From: Lingula anatina
Lineage: Eukaryota; Brachiopoda; Lingulata; Lingulida; Lingulidae
Length of the DNA: 58,601 nucleotides
Direction of reading: 5' to 3'
NCBI RefSeq assembly: GCF_001039355.2
Contig: NW_019775014.1
Coordinates: 417,108 to 475,708, forward strand
Under the pieces are notes generated by a model. That model searched no databases. It worked only from the letters and a program-made list of their open reading frames with translations, and was not told where the DNA came from. The position numbers were made by a program, and so were the translations under genes. Numbering within the stretch: the stretch's first letter is position 1; the number at the start of each line of letters is the position of its first letter. Of this stretch, positions 1 through 10,804 are shown in pieces.

Positions 1-715
1 AAGTAAGTAAAAATTAAGTAGTCAGTAATGGTAGCAAAATTCACAGCGCGCTCATCTTCAATATAAAACACTGGTAAAACAATTTAATCTCTTGATCCCG
101 TATGTATTTGCCATCAATCATATCTCTTAACTTCTCCACGTACCCTGCACACGCAGTATTGTAACTACCCAGTAGGGTGATCGCTTAGGGTATATTGTAA
201 AGTCAGGGTTGGTTGTCCAAACATTTGCCTATTTGAGAGAAGATTATTGAATATTAAGGTATATTTTTATGCGGAGCGTCGAGTGGTGTACGTTTGGGGT
301 GTAAATTACTGTACGTTTACTACATACATGCCTTTGGGCCCGCAATATTTGTGAACTACGCAATGGCTCCTAAGCCCTCGAATGTAAAATAACCCAGACA
401 ATTAATTTTTATGACGCAGATAGTGAAAGGACATAGTACTCGTTTTTAACATTTAAAATGAATAAAAAACAACTTTTTTCTCTTGTGTATTTTACGGACA
501 ATAATGCACATGTTCTCTGTTGCCAACAATCTAGATGCCGACCGATTACCCCCCGGTCACTGCATCTGATCACTGGAGACGAAAGGTACGAACAGTATTT
601 AATCGCTTCGATTCGAACAACGACGGCATCATTACAAAGGAGGACTTCGAGGCCAGCGCCAGGCGCACCATAGAGCTTCTTAAACTCAATGGTATATTTA
701 GAATTACATCTGGAT
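1..715 (+). repeat. Truncated SCP-gene duplication unit (copy A)
   Basis: This stretch matches 8574-9288 almost base for base. It starts with the last two bases of a presequence exon followed by its GTAAGT donor, runs through the first intron, and includes the first EF-hand exon. It breaks off at a single N at 716, beyond which the sequence is unrelated. At the few sites where copies differ (for example CTT TAAA... rather than CTG AAA... near the exon end, and ...CTGGAT after the donor) it agrees with the copy at 10723-11600 rather than the copy at 9026. It may therefore be the missing left part of that copy rather than a fourth gene. Confidence 0.75.
535..691 (+). pseudogene. SCP first EF-hand exon, isolated fragment
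   Basis: This is a 157-bp exon encoding 52 residues starting MPTDYPPV, with the EF-hand loop DSNNDGIITKED. It is followed by a GTATAT donor, identical in structure to the exons at 9108 and 10805. The C-terminal exon that should follow is absent: the sequence stops at the N at 716 and continues as unrelated repeats. As laid out here the gene is broken. The break may be a join in the assembly rather than a real deletion, because the exon itself has no disabling change. Confidence 0.7.
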
Positions 716-1334
716 NTTTTCATAGATTTTTAGATCGATCTATCCCTGTGGGGAGTCTCGCTAGATTACTGTCAGCTTGGTCGGCTTAAGAGTCTGTCCC
801 GCCTACTAAAAGCTGTAAGGGGGTAATTAACTATAGTGCCCGCTCGGCTGACTGCAATTTAGCGTGAACCCCCAGGGAGTTAGGTCGATCTAAAACTTAA
901 TCTTTAGATCGATCTAAATATCTTTGAAAGCACCCTTAATCGTCCATCGAACTGGAACTTCTTTTACCTCTTAATTGGAGGGCACATCCCTTTCTTCATT
1001 TGCTGTTGTGTCAGGAATAACAGTCCTAGGAATTGAAGTCTGGGGTCCCATATAAAAACACTCCAAATGTGTATAAAGCCTCAGTCACAACCGGACGCAC
1101 GAATTTTAGGATCGTACGTCCCCTAAGAATTGTGGGTGCAGCGGAGGTCGTAGAGTATTTAGAGGTAAACGAAAGGTTTCAAAAGAAAAGTGCAAGTCTT
1201 CCTTGCGAGTGGCAGGGACCACGTAAGGTTAGTGCACTTTGCGTGTTGAGTAAGGCGCACGCCCTCACAACTAACGAAAAAAGTCGAAAGCACACCGGGA
1301 ATGCGTCGCACGTGCGTCACCCCCACGCCTGGTG

Positions 1335-1342
1335 TATAAAAG
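1335..1342 (+). promoter_or_regulatory. TATA box in first direct repeat
   Basis: TATAAAAG sits 30 bp upstream of a CTCGTGTC block, in a GC-richer setting that is repeated about 700 bp downstream. The spacing and conservation suggest a core RNA polymerase II promoter, possibly of an LTR. No transcript can be deduced. Confidence 0.35.
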
Positions 1343-2039
1343 GCGTGCTCACGACGCACGCTCGTGTCTTTACAATGAACATCGACTGTGTAACGTGTAC
1401 AACAATTTTCAAATTTTTGCTCAATTTAGTTTCTAATATGCCTCAAAAAGGCAAGAGACAGAAGCTTACATAGTAGAAAAAAGGGAGGAGGAAGAAGAAG
1501 GAAGAGGAGAACAGGAAGCAAAACTGACGTACGCCGTCAGTACGTCACCACAAACGTGTGAGGCAAGTGTGAAGCAAAACTGACGTAAAAGGGCACTACT
1601 TTCGCCATGCGTTGCATTCCCTTCGTAAGTGGTGAGTGTGTGCCACGTACACAGGAAGCAAGACAAACTCAAGAAATGAGTACAATTTTTCACGGCCATC
1701 GCTCTTTGCAATTAATGTCCCTGCTTCAAATAACAACTCATGTAGCCCTTGCGACTCGCAAGGCAGACTTTCCTCTACCTCTACGACCTCCACGGCCTCT
1801 CAACACCCAAAAATCGCAGGGGACGACGTCCGGTTGTGACCGAGGCTTAACTAGCGCCCCTCGCAATAGTTCGCTAAAGTTCCAAAGTGAGACGTGCGTG
1901 GTCCAAGACACCCGCCGTAAGCACTGAAGGAGCAAGTGTCCTTTGCATGTTGAGTACGGCGCACGTCTTCACAGCTAACGAACAAAATCGAAAATACGGC
2001 ACAGGAGTGTGTTGCACGTGCGTCACCCCACGCCAGGAG

Positions 2040-2048
2040 TATAAAAAG
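2040..2048 (+). promoter_or_regulatory. TATA box in second direct repeat
   Basis: TATAAAAAG lies in the second copy of the promoter-like repeat, with the same flanks as the first (CACGTGCGTCACCCCACGCC upstream, GTGCTCACGACGCACGC downstream). Conservation of the box in both copies favours a functional element over chance. Confidence 0.35.
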
Positions 2049-2299
2049 CGTGCTCACGACGCACGCTCGTGTCTCGACAATTAACGTCCAAAAGATTCCT
2101 GTAACTAGAGAAGCTAGTTTTGCGTGGTTATGGCAACATCAACCTACCAATTCGTGATCAAAAAAGATAATGCATTATTTGACGAACATTACTGAGGTGA
2201 TTAAGGCCAAAAATTTTATTAATGACCAACAAGAATTACATAGCTGATACGATTCCATTTTGGTTACATAGGAAACCATCTCTCTCACAATTATAGGCA

Positions 2300-2392
2300 G
2301 GCCTACCCAGCTACCAGACTCGGCACCCAATGATCCTGAATTCACCGCTTGATGGGCCCACACTACCCGCTTTCAAAGTATGTGGGTAGGCC
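2300..2392. mobile_element. Internally deleted fold-back MITE remnant
   Basis: The ends are GGCCTACCC and GGGTAGGCC. The left arm matches the left arm of the larger element at 7511-7822, but the centre and most of the right arm are missing. Flanking sequence on both sides also matches the flanks at 7440-7510 and 7823-7850. The two therefore occupy the same ancestral site in duplicated upstream regions, and this copy has lost about 220 bp. Confidence 0.6.
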
Positions 2393-2931
2393 TTATGGAT
2401 ACAGAATCTATTTAATCATTCATTTCATAAAAATTATAGAAACACACAATCGTTAATGAAATATACAACTGTATAAATGGTTGTTTATGTAAAATCTTTA
2501 GTCCTTATACATAGAAAGGGGTTTTGGGAATTTAGAAGGGAGCCATGGCCACCACCTAGTTACGATAGCGTCCTGTGTCCTGGGTGTCGGATTCCTGCGC
2601 GAATATTCAACCCTCGTCCCAGACAAGGTCCAGATAGATGGTGGACCGAAATGTTGTGTTTCACTGGTGTTACATGTATTTAGTTTCTTTGTAAAGAACA
2701 ATTATATTTTATCATCCTATCAAGAGACCACGAAAAATCTCTTTCATAGCCAATGTAAGTTTGATATTGTGAGTCAGGTCACGTTCATTTTATGATGTAA
2801 TGCCATCATTTGTGTGAATATACAGGTAGGACGTTCTTTGTAGTCTATTGACATACATGCGGAGATTTTGCTCGAATCGAGTTGAGTTTAGCCGAAGGAT
2901 TCGTTATTTATCCAGTTTTACTTTTGCCAAA

Positions 2932-4241
2932 ATGTCTAAGCTTTTCCAAAATAGTTGGGGATTATTAAGAATTGTGCAGTCAAGATGGGGATTGGCACGG
3001 ATCGTGTCATCTAACCAGATATTATTGAAGAAAGGTTTGCAGCGTGGGTTAGTGCTGGAATGTACACCCTGTAAGCAACCAGTTCGAGAACTGACCGGCC
3101 AAGCGACCGACCAACCGATCCGCTTTAAGAAAGTAAGTAGAAATTAAGTAGTCAGTAATGATGGCGAAATTCACAGCGAGTTCATCTCCAATATAAAACA
3201 CTGGTAAAACAATTTAATCCCTTGATCCCGTATGCATTTGCCATCTATCCTATCTACCTAACTTCTACACGTACCTTGTACACGCAGTATTGTAGCTACC
3301 CAGTAGGGTGATCGCTTAGGGCATATTGTAGAGTCAGGGTTGGTTGTCCAAACATTTGCCTATTTGAGAGAAGATTACTGAATATTAAGGTATATTTTTA
3401 TGCAGAGCGTCGAATGGTGTAGGTTGGGGGTGTAAAATACTGTACGTTTACCACATACGTGCGTTTGGGCCCGCAATCTTTGTGAACCACGCAATGGCTC
3501 CTGAGCCCTCGAATGTAAAATAACCTAGACAATTAATTTTTATGACACAGATGGTGAAAAGACATAGTAGACCTACTCGTTTTGAACAAGATGGAATAAA
3601 AAAAACTTTTTGCTTCTTGTGTATTTTACGGACAATAATGCACATGTTCTTTGTTGCCAACAATCTAGATGCCGACCGATTACAGATGGAGGTCACGAGG
3701 AATGTGTGTTCCTTCATTCAAGATGGAAGTTAGTTTATCAAAATTCAAAATAATAAAAAAAACCAAAATGCAAAGATAGCCCTGAACACCGTTGGCTTTA
3801 TTATTGCAAAATCCCACACTATTTTGGAAGGTTTAAACCAATCTAACTAAGAAGGAGGGGGGGGGGGGGGTCGAAAGGCCAATTTACAGGTTTTAGTAAA
3901 CATTTCAGATGCCCATTGATTACCCACCGGTCACTGGTTCCAGCCACTGGAGACGGAAAGTGCGCACATGTTTCAACGGCTTAGATTCAAATTCTGACGG
4001 CTGTATTACAAGAGAAGACTGGGTGGCAACCGTTGACCGGACTGTCCAGTATTTGAGCCTTGATGGTAATTGGCTAATATGACATGGAATATACATATAT
4101 GACCATCATAAATTTTACTTTATTGATTTAAAATGCTAAAAGAATACTGTTAAAAATGAGGAAGGGTATATTCATTGAAACTCTTAAACTTTGATTCATA
4201 TTTGTAAAGATAAAACATCGATTTAACTTGACCTATATCTT

Positions 4242-4285
<44 letters not shown>

Positions 4286-4873
4286 CGTGTTCATGTATGA
4301 GCTTAATCATAAGTTAAACTTACTCGATTAGAATGATGTAAGAATACGGCTAGAAATGAGGAAGTGTATAAACATTGTAATTAATTCTTAAAGTTCGATT
4401 CGAATTTGTAAAAATTAGACAAAAATTTAGCTTAGCGTGTATCTTTAACTGTTTTAGAAAAGCAAGCTGACCTCATACTTAAGCAACGCCTGGCCATCTG
4501 GGAACGTTATGTGCAAAGTGTAAGGGATGACACTTCTGTCAAGATGACGTGGGACGAATACTTGAAAGAAACTTTGTCGAACGTGAACGAAATAAGCTAT
4601 CGACGTGAGCTACTTCCCAGCATCATAGCCGTGGAATTCAATACCATGGATATTGATGGCGATGGTCGTATATCTCAGGAAGAGCATGCTGCTTTTTTCT
4701 ACACTATACGCGCCCCAGATGATGATTCGAAGAGAGTCTTCAACGTGATGGATAGCAATAAGGATGGGTTTATATCCATGGATGAATTTGCAGAAGGGTT
4801 TGTGGAGTTTTGGCTAACGGAAGACCCAAACAATAAATACAATATGTTTTTTGGCCCCCTTGTCCAAATGTAA
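2932..4873 (+). CDS. SCP-type EF-hand Ca2+-binding protein, divergent copy
   Basis: There are three exons, 2932-3132, 3909-4065 and 4458-4873, all with GT-AG borders and matching phase (0, then 1). They give 257 residues. Exon 1 encodes 67 mostly basic residues with no early acidic residue, resembling a mitochondrial presequence. Exon 2 starts with ATG right after the acceptor CATTTCAG, so a shorter cytosolic form is possible. EF-hand loops are visible at about 93-104 (DSNSDGCITRED), 184-195 (DIDGDGRISQEE) and 218-229 (DSNKDGFISMDE). A second EF-hand appears degenerate. The C-terminus NNKYNMFFGPLVQM is typical of sarcoplasmic calcium-binding proteins, which buffer cytosolic Ca2+ in invertebrate muscle and neurons. 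The body is clearly diverged from the copies at 8381 and 10805, while the upstream 1.5 kb is much closer to theirs, so the gene looks chimeric. The EF-hand exons are secure; the joining of exon 1 is inferred. Confidence 0.8.
3669..3683 (+). pseudogene. Vestigial start of a second SCP exon 2
   Basis: The 15 bases here match the first five codons (MPTDY) of exon 2 of the downstream copy and are preceded by the same sequence as at 9060-9107. Similarity then stops abruptly, 225 bp before the exon 2 that the divergent gene uses. This is the right-hand breakpoint of the duplication that supplied the upstream region of the gene at 2932. Confidence 0.65.
4246..4282. repeat. (GT)n microsatellite
   Basis: An uninterrupted GT dinucleotide tract of about 37 bp lies in the second intron of the divergent SCP gene. 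Confidence 0.95.
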
Positions 4874-6540
4874 CTAGTTTCTTCCCGAACCAATGTTTGT
4901 ATGGCATTTTTTTCATGTTTGCGTACAAAGAGTGAGCTTTTGAAGAAACTGTCGCCATCATAGAACACTATAAACTAATGCTTGTAGATAAGTTGGGGTT
5001 AAATACATGAGGTTTAATACAAGATAGCAGCTTGATATATGTGGCCATCGCATTATACTTTTATACTTACACTTGGCTATGTAAATATGAAAAGTTATGT
5101 ATACATTCGTATATGAAGGTATCGATAAAGAGATTTAACTTTTATTATAAGTACGGTTGGTTTGGTTTCTTGTAATCAATTACGAAACTAAAATTAGATC
5201 AAATATCAGCATTTTGTATTGTTTTGATGTTTTCACACGTTTATATGTAGAAGCTGTTTTAACCTTAAAAGGTGCTTAAAATCGGTTTTGAACGTAATTA
5301 TTACTTAATATGCATACGTGCAGTCGTTATCACCTAGCGTGCTAGGGAGGATACAGCTCAGCTGTGTGGAGCGACAAAAGATTATACAGGGCAAAGATAT
5401 GCCAATACATGAGGCAAGTACTATTGGTACGCCCCTGCTTCAACCCCTTAATGATGAGCGTCCAGTAAGGAGACACAATGTATCGTTTATAAAGGGCTGC
5501 CATGTCCTCCAGTGGCCGATACTCTGCCCAGGAAGTCATTCGGTCGGTTTAAATGTGTTTTGTTAATTCTTTTTAAATTGCATGCAGTAAATGTTATCAT
5601 GTGCTCACTGAGTGGCCTGAACGTTTGAGATATATGTTAAATAATTGGTATAACGTCTGTAAACTGATCAGAATTCAAAACCTTTTTCTTTTATTGTCTT
5701 TCATTCATTCACTTGGGATCTTTCCAAAAACATTCAAGCTTCAGTTAGATAAAATATAAGTGGAATGTTTTTTGCTCAACGGTCTACCGGAGGACAAAGA
5801 ACGTCGACAACCTGCATAATACAAAGTGAACATGAGGCGGCTGACAGCGCTCTATTATTCATCAAGCTTACTCAGTGATTTCGCGACCCAAGGTTACAGT
5901 TTAACAAAGAAACAAGTTAAATATGCATGATCTTTGCATTTCCAGCATTGATACACCTAGACTTTTTGGATATCATACAAGTGTTATATTTTGACAGTTT
6001 CGTAAATGCCCTGCTTTGTGGTAATAATGTGGATATACATGTACGTGACAGTTACTCTACGTTCACAATGCGTGATTATATCTGAGCGTTGTGTGCTGGG
6101 GAATACACCCAGATAGATGCACAAAATTTAGAAAAGATGGTGGGAATATCTAGACCCGCCTTTTACATAACATTTTATGTATGTTTCCTCGTGTTCTCTA
6201 CTAAGATAATTCGTGTTAGATACTAATATGAATTCAATGCATTTTTCTTTACTATCCTTTTTTTATTTCACTTGTGATATTTCTACAGATTATGTACCAA
6301 AAAATGAAAAGAAACAAAAGAGAGTAATTAGTTCTAGCTAATTACTTAAAAGGTAAGGGTTGACATTGTTATGAGTTTTGAACATTCTTAGCTTATATTT
6401 TTTTCAGTCAACCAACGTTTTATCTAATTCCGATATTTGCTATTTGCTAGTAAGAGCCTGGTCTTCGAAATCTAAAACTAATATTCAATCTTGAAATAGT
6501 GCCTCCCAGTTACTTAAGTATGTCGGTCCACATTTCAACG
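4874..6540. other. Intergenic, no gene seen
   Basis: This is AT-rich sequence downstream of the divergent SCP gene. I find no reading frame with splice context or family resemblance. Short open frames around 5318-5566 on either strand look random. Confidence 0.6.
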
Positions 6541-7130
6541 GGACACCGGTGTCACGTGTACGGTCCGTTCTGCGTGAACCATCCGTTCTGACCGATTGTA
6601 CACGCAGCAGACGCGTGTATGAACCGTTCCGTTAATGATTCGTTGTTATTCACCTGTGCATTGATGTGGCTTGTTTGTTTCCCACCTCATTATATTACAT
6701 ATTTACTATAGTGGGGATATTTCTAGGTAACATTTATGTGTTGATACAGAATTCTTTATTAATAATTTTGATAGAGAATCAGCGTCAAATTACAGTTTAA
6801 CGCTCGGATGAACCTACCGTGGACGGGCCGTCGTTATTCAGCTGTTGGCCTTCAAGGCCTACATGTATTATTGTATTGATTTTACTTGGCTAGTGTGTTG
6901 ATATGGGCACCTGAGAGAAATCGCAGTAGAGGCGATCAACTGTAAAATATGAATATTTCTAAAGATTACGTTTGAGTATGCAGTACATGTATGTTCTTAA
7001 CAGTGTACGTTTATTAAAGTCAATAGAGACGGACCGTACACGCCGGAAGTCTCTCAGATTTGCCTGTGCTTTGTGCGCGTGAGCAGAACGGATGGTTCAC
7101 GCTCCAAGCGGTACACGCCACACCGGTATA
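6541..7130. mobile_element. Inverted-repeat (fold-back) element
   Basis: Two arms, about 6541-6605 and 7030-7130, are inverted partners. Both carry ACCGGTGT, then CGTGTAC, then GCGTGAACCATCCGTTCTG, separated by about 430 bp of AT-rich sequence. The arms are much richer in CpG than the surroundings. The structure fits a non-autonomous DNA transposon. Clear target duplications were not identified, so the exact ends are uncertain. Confidence 0.5.
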
Positions 7131-7510
7131 GGAGACACATACGGGCTGCCATGGGGTAACAAGGTAAGGCTATCAGTTGACTCAAGTTTGATCTGTTGCG
7201 TAGTTGGTAAAGGATAGAGATTAGTGACCATCCCCGCCTAAGTATGATTTTAAAGAGTTGATAGTTAGTAGAAACGAAGTATAATTGCAGACTTTATAAT
7301 AATGACGAGCAATAAGCTGTTGTCAAATCGATCACTAATTCTAAACTATACCGGGTTTTATGCAAAATGTAATTTGCCCGGAACCACGAGAGCCTGCATT
7401 CAGTTTTGACTGCGAGGTCAAAATATTTATCAGTGACCAACAAGCACAACACTGCTGATACGATTCCACTTTGGTTACATAGGAAACCATGGCTCTCACA
7501 ATTATACGCA

Positions 7511-7822
7511 GGCCTAGACAACTACCAGACTCGGCAACGAATGATCCTGAATTCACCGGTAGATCGGACCACAATACCCGTTTTCAAGGTGTGCGTCAGT
7601 ACGCGCTTCGAGGTATCAGACGCGACACTGCTCTTGCCTAGTACGCGATGTGGTGGTGATGATTCTCAGTGGGATTGGAAAGTAGTGCATCTCATCTCAA
7701 AATTTGTTCCGGGGTATGCTACTGTGAAATGTGTACTGACGCACACCTTGAAAACGGGTGTGGCCCGATCTACAGGTGAATTGGGGATCATTCGGTGCCG
7801 AGTCTGGTAGTTGGGTAGACCT
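7511..7822. mobile_element. Fold-back MITE, full copy
   Basis: About 85-bp inverted arms run from 7511-7596 and 7732-7822. They pair through CTACCAGACTCGGCA / TGCCGAGTCTGGTAG, TTTTCAAGGTGTGCGTCAGTAC and its complement, around a ~135-bp loop. Terminal bases are GGCCTA and TAGACCT. It sits in the duplicated region upstream of the SCP gene at 8381. The equivalent site upstream of the divergent gene (2300-2392) holds a shortened version. Confidence 0.65.
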
Positions 7823-8380
7823 GATAGATACAGAATCTATTTAATCTTCATTTCATAAAAAATCATAGCAACACACAATCGTTAAATGTTTTTCTGAATT
7901 TATGAAATATACAACTGTATAAATTGTTGTTTATATCAAATCTTTTGTCCTTATACTTAGGAAGGGGTTTTAGGAATTAAGAAGGGAGCTATGGCCACCA
8001 CCTAGATACGATAGCGTCCTGTGTCCTTGGCGTCGGATTCCTGCTCGAATATACAAACCTCGTCCCAGACAAGGTTCAGATAGATGGTGGACCGAAATGT
8101 TGTTTTTCACTGGTGTTATTTAGTCTCTTTGTAAAAAACAATTATATCTTATCATCCGGTCTTAAGACCAAGAAAAATCTCTTTCATAGTCAATGTAAGT
8201 TTGATATTGTGAGTCAGGTCACGTTCATTTTATAACGTAATACCTTCATTTGTGTGAATATACAGGTAGGACGTTCTTTGTAGTCGAACAGCCTTTTAAT
8301 ATACGTGCGGAGATTTTTTTTCGAATCGAGTTGAGTTTAGCCGAAGGATTCGTTATTTATCCAGTTTTACTATTGCCAAA

Positions 8381-9902
8381 ATGTTTTTCAAAAATAATTT
8401 GGGATTATTAAGAATTGTGCAATCAAGATGGGGATTGGCACGGGTCGTGTCATCTAACCAGATATTATTGAAAAAAAGTCTGCAGCGTGGATTAGTGCTG
8501 GAATATACACCTTGTAAGCAACCAGTTCGAGAACTGACCGACCAAATGACTGACAAACCGATCAGCTTTAAGAAAGTAAGTAAAAATTAAGTAGTCAGTA
8601 ATGGTAGCAAAATTCACAGCGCGCTTATCTTCAATATAAAACACTGGTAAAACAATTTAATCTCTTGATCCCGTATGTATTTGCCATCAATCATATCTCT
8701 TAACTTCTCCACGTACCCTGCACACGCAGTATTGTAACTACCCAGTAGGGTGATCGCTTAGGGTATATTGTAAAGTCAGGGTTGGTTGCCCAAACATTTG
8801 CCTATTTGAGAGAAGATTATTGAATATTAAGGTATATTTTTATGCGGAGCGTCGAGTGGTGTACGTTTGGGGTGTAAATTACTGTACGTTTACTACATAC
8901 ATGCCTTTGGGCCCGCAATATTTGTGAACTACGCAATGGCTCCTAAGCCCTCGAATGTAAAATAACCCAGACAATTAATTTTTATGACGCAGATAGTGAA
9001 AGGACATAGTACTCGTTTTTAACAATTAAAATGAATAAAAAACAACTTTTTTCTCTTGTGTATTTTACGGACAATAATGCACATGTTCTCTGTTGCCAAC
9101 AATCTAGATGCCGACCGATTACCCCCCGGTCACTGCATCTGATCACTGGAGACGAAAGGTACGAACAGTATTTAATCGCTTCGATTCGAACAACGACGGC
9201 ATCATTACAAAGGAGGACTTCGAGGCCAGCGCCAGGCGCACCATAGAGCTTCTGAAACTCAATGGTATATTTAGAATTACATCTGAATTTGATTAATCTA
9301 GGTTCTCAAAAGAATTTTGTGCAGTAATTATGATCATAATCTTCCATGACTCCGTTCTGCCTCTGTCTCACTGTTTTTCTCTCAAAGACCGCATAGATGT
9401 CCTTTTCATTATAGCTCTATATTGAAACATTTTAGCAATATCGAACATTTTTATTATTTTTATTTTGAGAAAACTCCCCCCCCCCTTTTTTTTAGCTGAA
9501 CAAGCAGCAAATATACTTAAACTACGCCTCGAAGTATGGGAGTCTCTGTCCAGAGGTTCCAAGGATGTTTCTCAAATAACAGAAAAGGAATTTGTGGGGG
9601 TTGATCCTTCGGTCGTCAATCAAAGTACCTACCGGAAAGAGTTCTTCCCAATGTATGTGTCCGTGGGTTTCAAGGTCATGGACATTGATGGTGATGGTCT
9701 TGTAACAAAGGATGAACACGCTGCTTATTTCTACAGCTTGAACGTCCCTGTTGAAGAATCGAAGAAGATGTTTGACGTAATGGACATTAACAAGGACGGT
9801 TTCATATCCATTGATGAGTACGCGCATGCGTATGCGGAGTTTGTTTTCACCGAGGATCCAAATAACAAATACAATGGGTTTTACGGTTCGTTAGTTGATT
9901 GA
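8381..9902 (+). CDS. SCP-type EF-hand Ca2+-binding protein, copy 2
   Basis: Exons 8381-8575, 9108-9264 and 9496-9902 splice in phase to 252 residues. Residues 1-65 (MFFKNNLGLLRIVQSRWG...) are basic and amphipathic-looking, like a mitochondrial import signal. The SCP body begins at M66 (MPTDYPPV), immediately after the exon 2 acceptor. EF-hand loops lie at about 91-102 (DSNNDGIITKED), 180-191 (DIDGDGLVTKDE) and 214-225 (DINKDGFISIDE). The region between the first and third hands is a degenerate hand, as is common in SCPs, and the tail NNKYNGFYGSLVD matches the family's C-terminal signature. The 187-residue body is the usual SCP length. The acceptor of exon 2 (CAACAATCTAG) has a weak pyrimidine tract. 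Expected role: high-affinity Ca2+ buffering. Organelle targeting is an inference. Confidence 0.82.
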
Positions 9903-10156
9903 AGAACACAATTTATATTTAATGAAGGTGACATAATACATGTGTAATATAAAAGATATACAATCTAGCGCATAATCTTTCGCCATTTATTGGAAGCCAC
10001 AACATAATTTGTTGACAATTTCAGTCCAATTCTTTTTCAAGTATGAATGTGAACTAAAACACCACCTGTAATGGATTTACTTTTCATTGTATACGTGTTT
10101 TTCCACAAGTATGTAACTATGGACTCCAAACCCAGATTATAGGAATACAGGTTTGT

Positions 10157-10199
10157 TATAATATAATATAATATAATATAATATAATATAATATAATAT
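10157..10199. repeat. (TAATA)n microsatellite running into gap
   Basis: A pentanucleotide tract continues until it meets the N run. The same tract closes the next copy at 11854-11906 and is followed there by ordinary sequence. The assembly gap therefore begins inside a low-complexity repeat. Confidence 0.9.
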
Positions 10200-10722
10200 N
10201 NNNNNNNNNNNNNNNNNNNNNNNNNNNNNNNNNNNNNNNNNNNNNNNNNNNNNNNNNNNNNNNNNNNNNNNNNNNNNNNNNNNNNNNNNNNNNNNNNNNN
10301 NNNNNNNNNNNNNNNNNNNNNNNNNNNNNNNNNNNNNNNNNNNNNNNNNNNNNNNNNNNNNNNNNNNNNNNNNNNNNNNNNNNNNNNNNNNNNNNNNNNN
10401 NNNNNNNNNNNNNNNNNNNNNNNNNNNNNNNNNNNNNNNNNNNNNNNNNNNNNNNNNNNNNNNNNNNNNNNNNNNNNNNNNNNNNNNNNNNNNNNNNNNN
10501 NNNNNNNNNNNNNNNNNNNNNNNNNNNNNNNNNNNNNNNNNNNNNNNNNNNNNNNNNNNNNNNNNNNNNNNNNNNNNNNNNNNNNNNNNNNNNNNNNNNN
10601 NNNNNNNNNNNNNNNNNNNNNNNNNNNNNNNNNNNNNNNNNNNNNNNNNNNNNNNNNNNNNNNNNNNNNNNNNNNNNNNNNNNNNNNNNNNNNNNNNNNN
10701 NNNNNNNNNNNNNNNNNNNNNN
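10200..10722. other. Assembly gap (523 N)
   Basis: A run of N separates two near-identical SCP units. Sequence resumes inside the intron just upstream of the exon at 10805. The presequence exon and promoter expected for that copy are therefore hidden in the gap or misplaced elsewhere; 1-715 is the likely missing piece. Confidence 0.98.
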
Positions 10723-10804
10723 TTAAAATGAATAAAAAACAACTTTTTTCTCTTGTGTATTTTACGGACAATAATGCACATGTTCTCTGTTGCCAACAAT
10801 CTAG

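Larger units (their letters stand above)
717..2100. repeat. Composite repeat module with two TATA-box direct repeats
   Basis: This block holds no recognisable gene. About 1190-1385 and 1925-2085 are direct repeats. Each ends in a GC-richer promoter-like patch with CACGTGCGTCACCCC, TATAAAA and then CGTGCTCACGACGCACGC. In addition, 1082-1215 is an inverted partner of 1712-1848; both contain GTCACAACCGGACG and GAGGTCGTAGAG. TGACGTA (CRE-like) sites recur near 1525-1590. The layout could be the LTRs of a small or decayed LTR retrotransposon, or a rearranged promoter-bearing repeat. No gag or pol sequence was recognised. It begins directly after the N at 716. Confidence 0.45.

Noticed and set aside
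1033-1473. 146-codon plus-strand open frame
   Set aside because: It runs through a promoter-like repeat with a TATA box; the second copy of the repeat does not keep the frame.
2477-2683. 68-codon frame conserved as sequence near 7938-8110
   Set aside because: Its conservation is explained by the segmental duplication; the second copy does not preserve the frame throughout.
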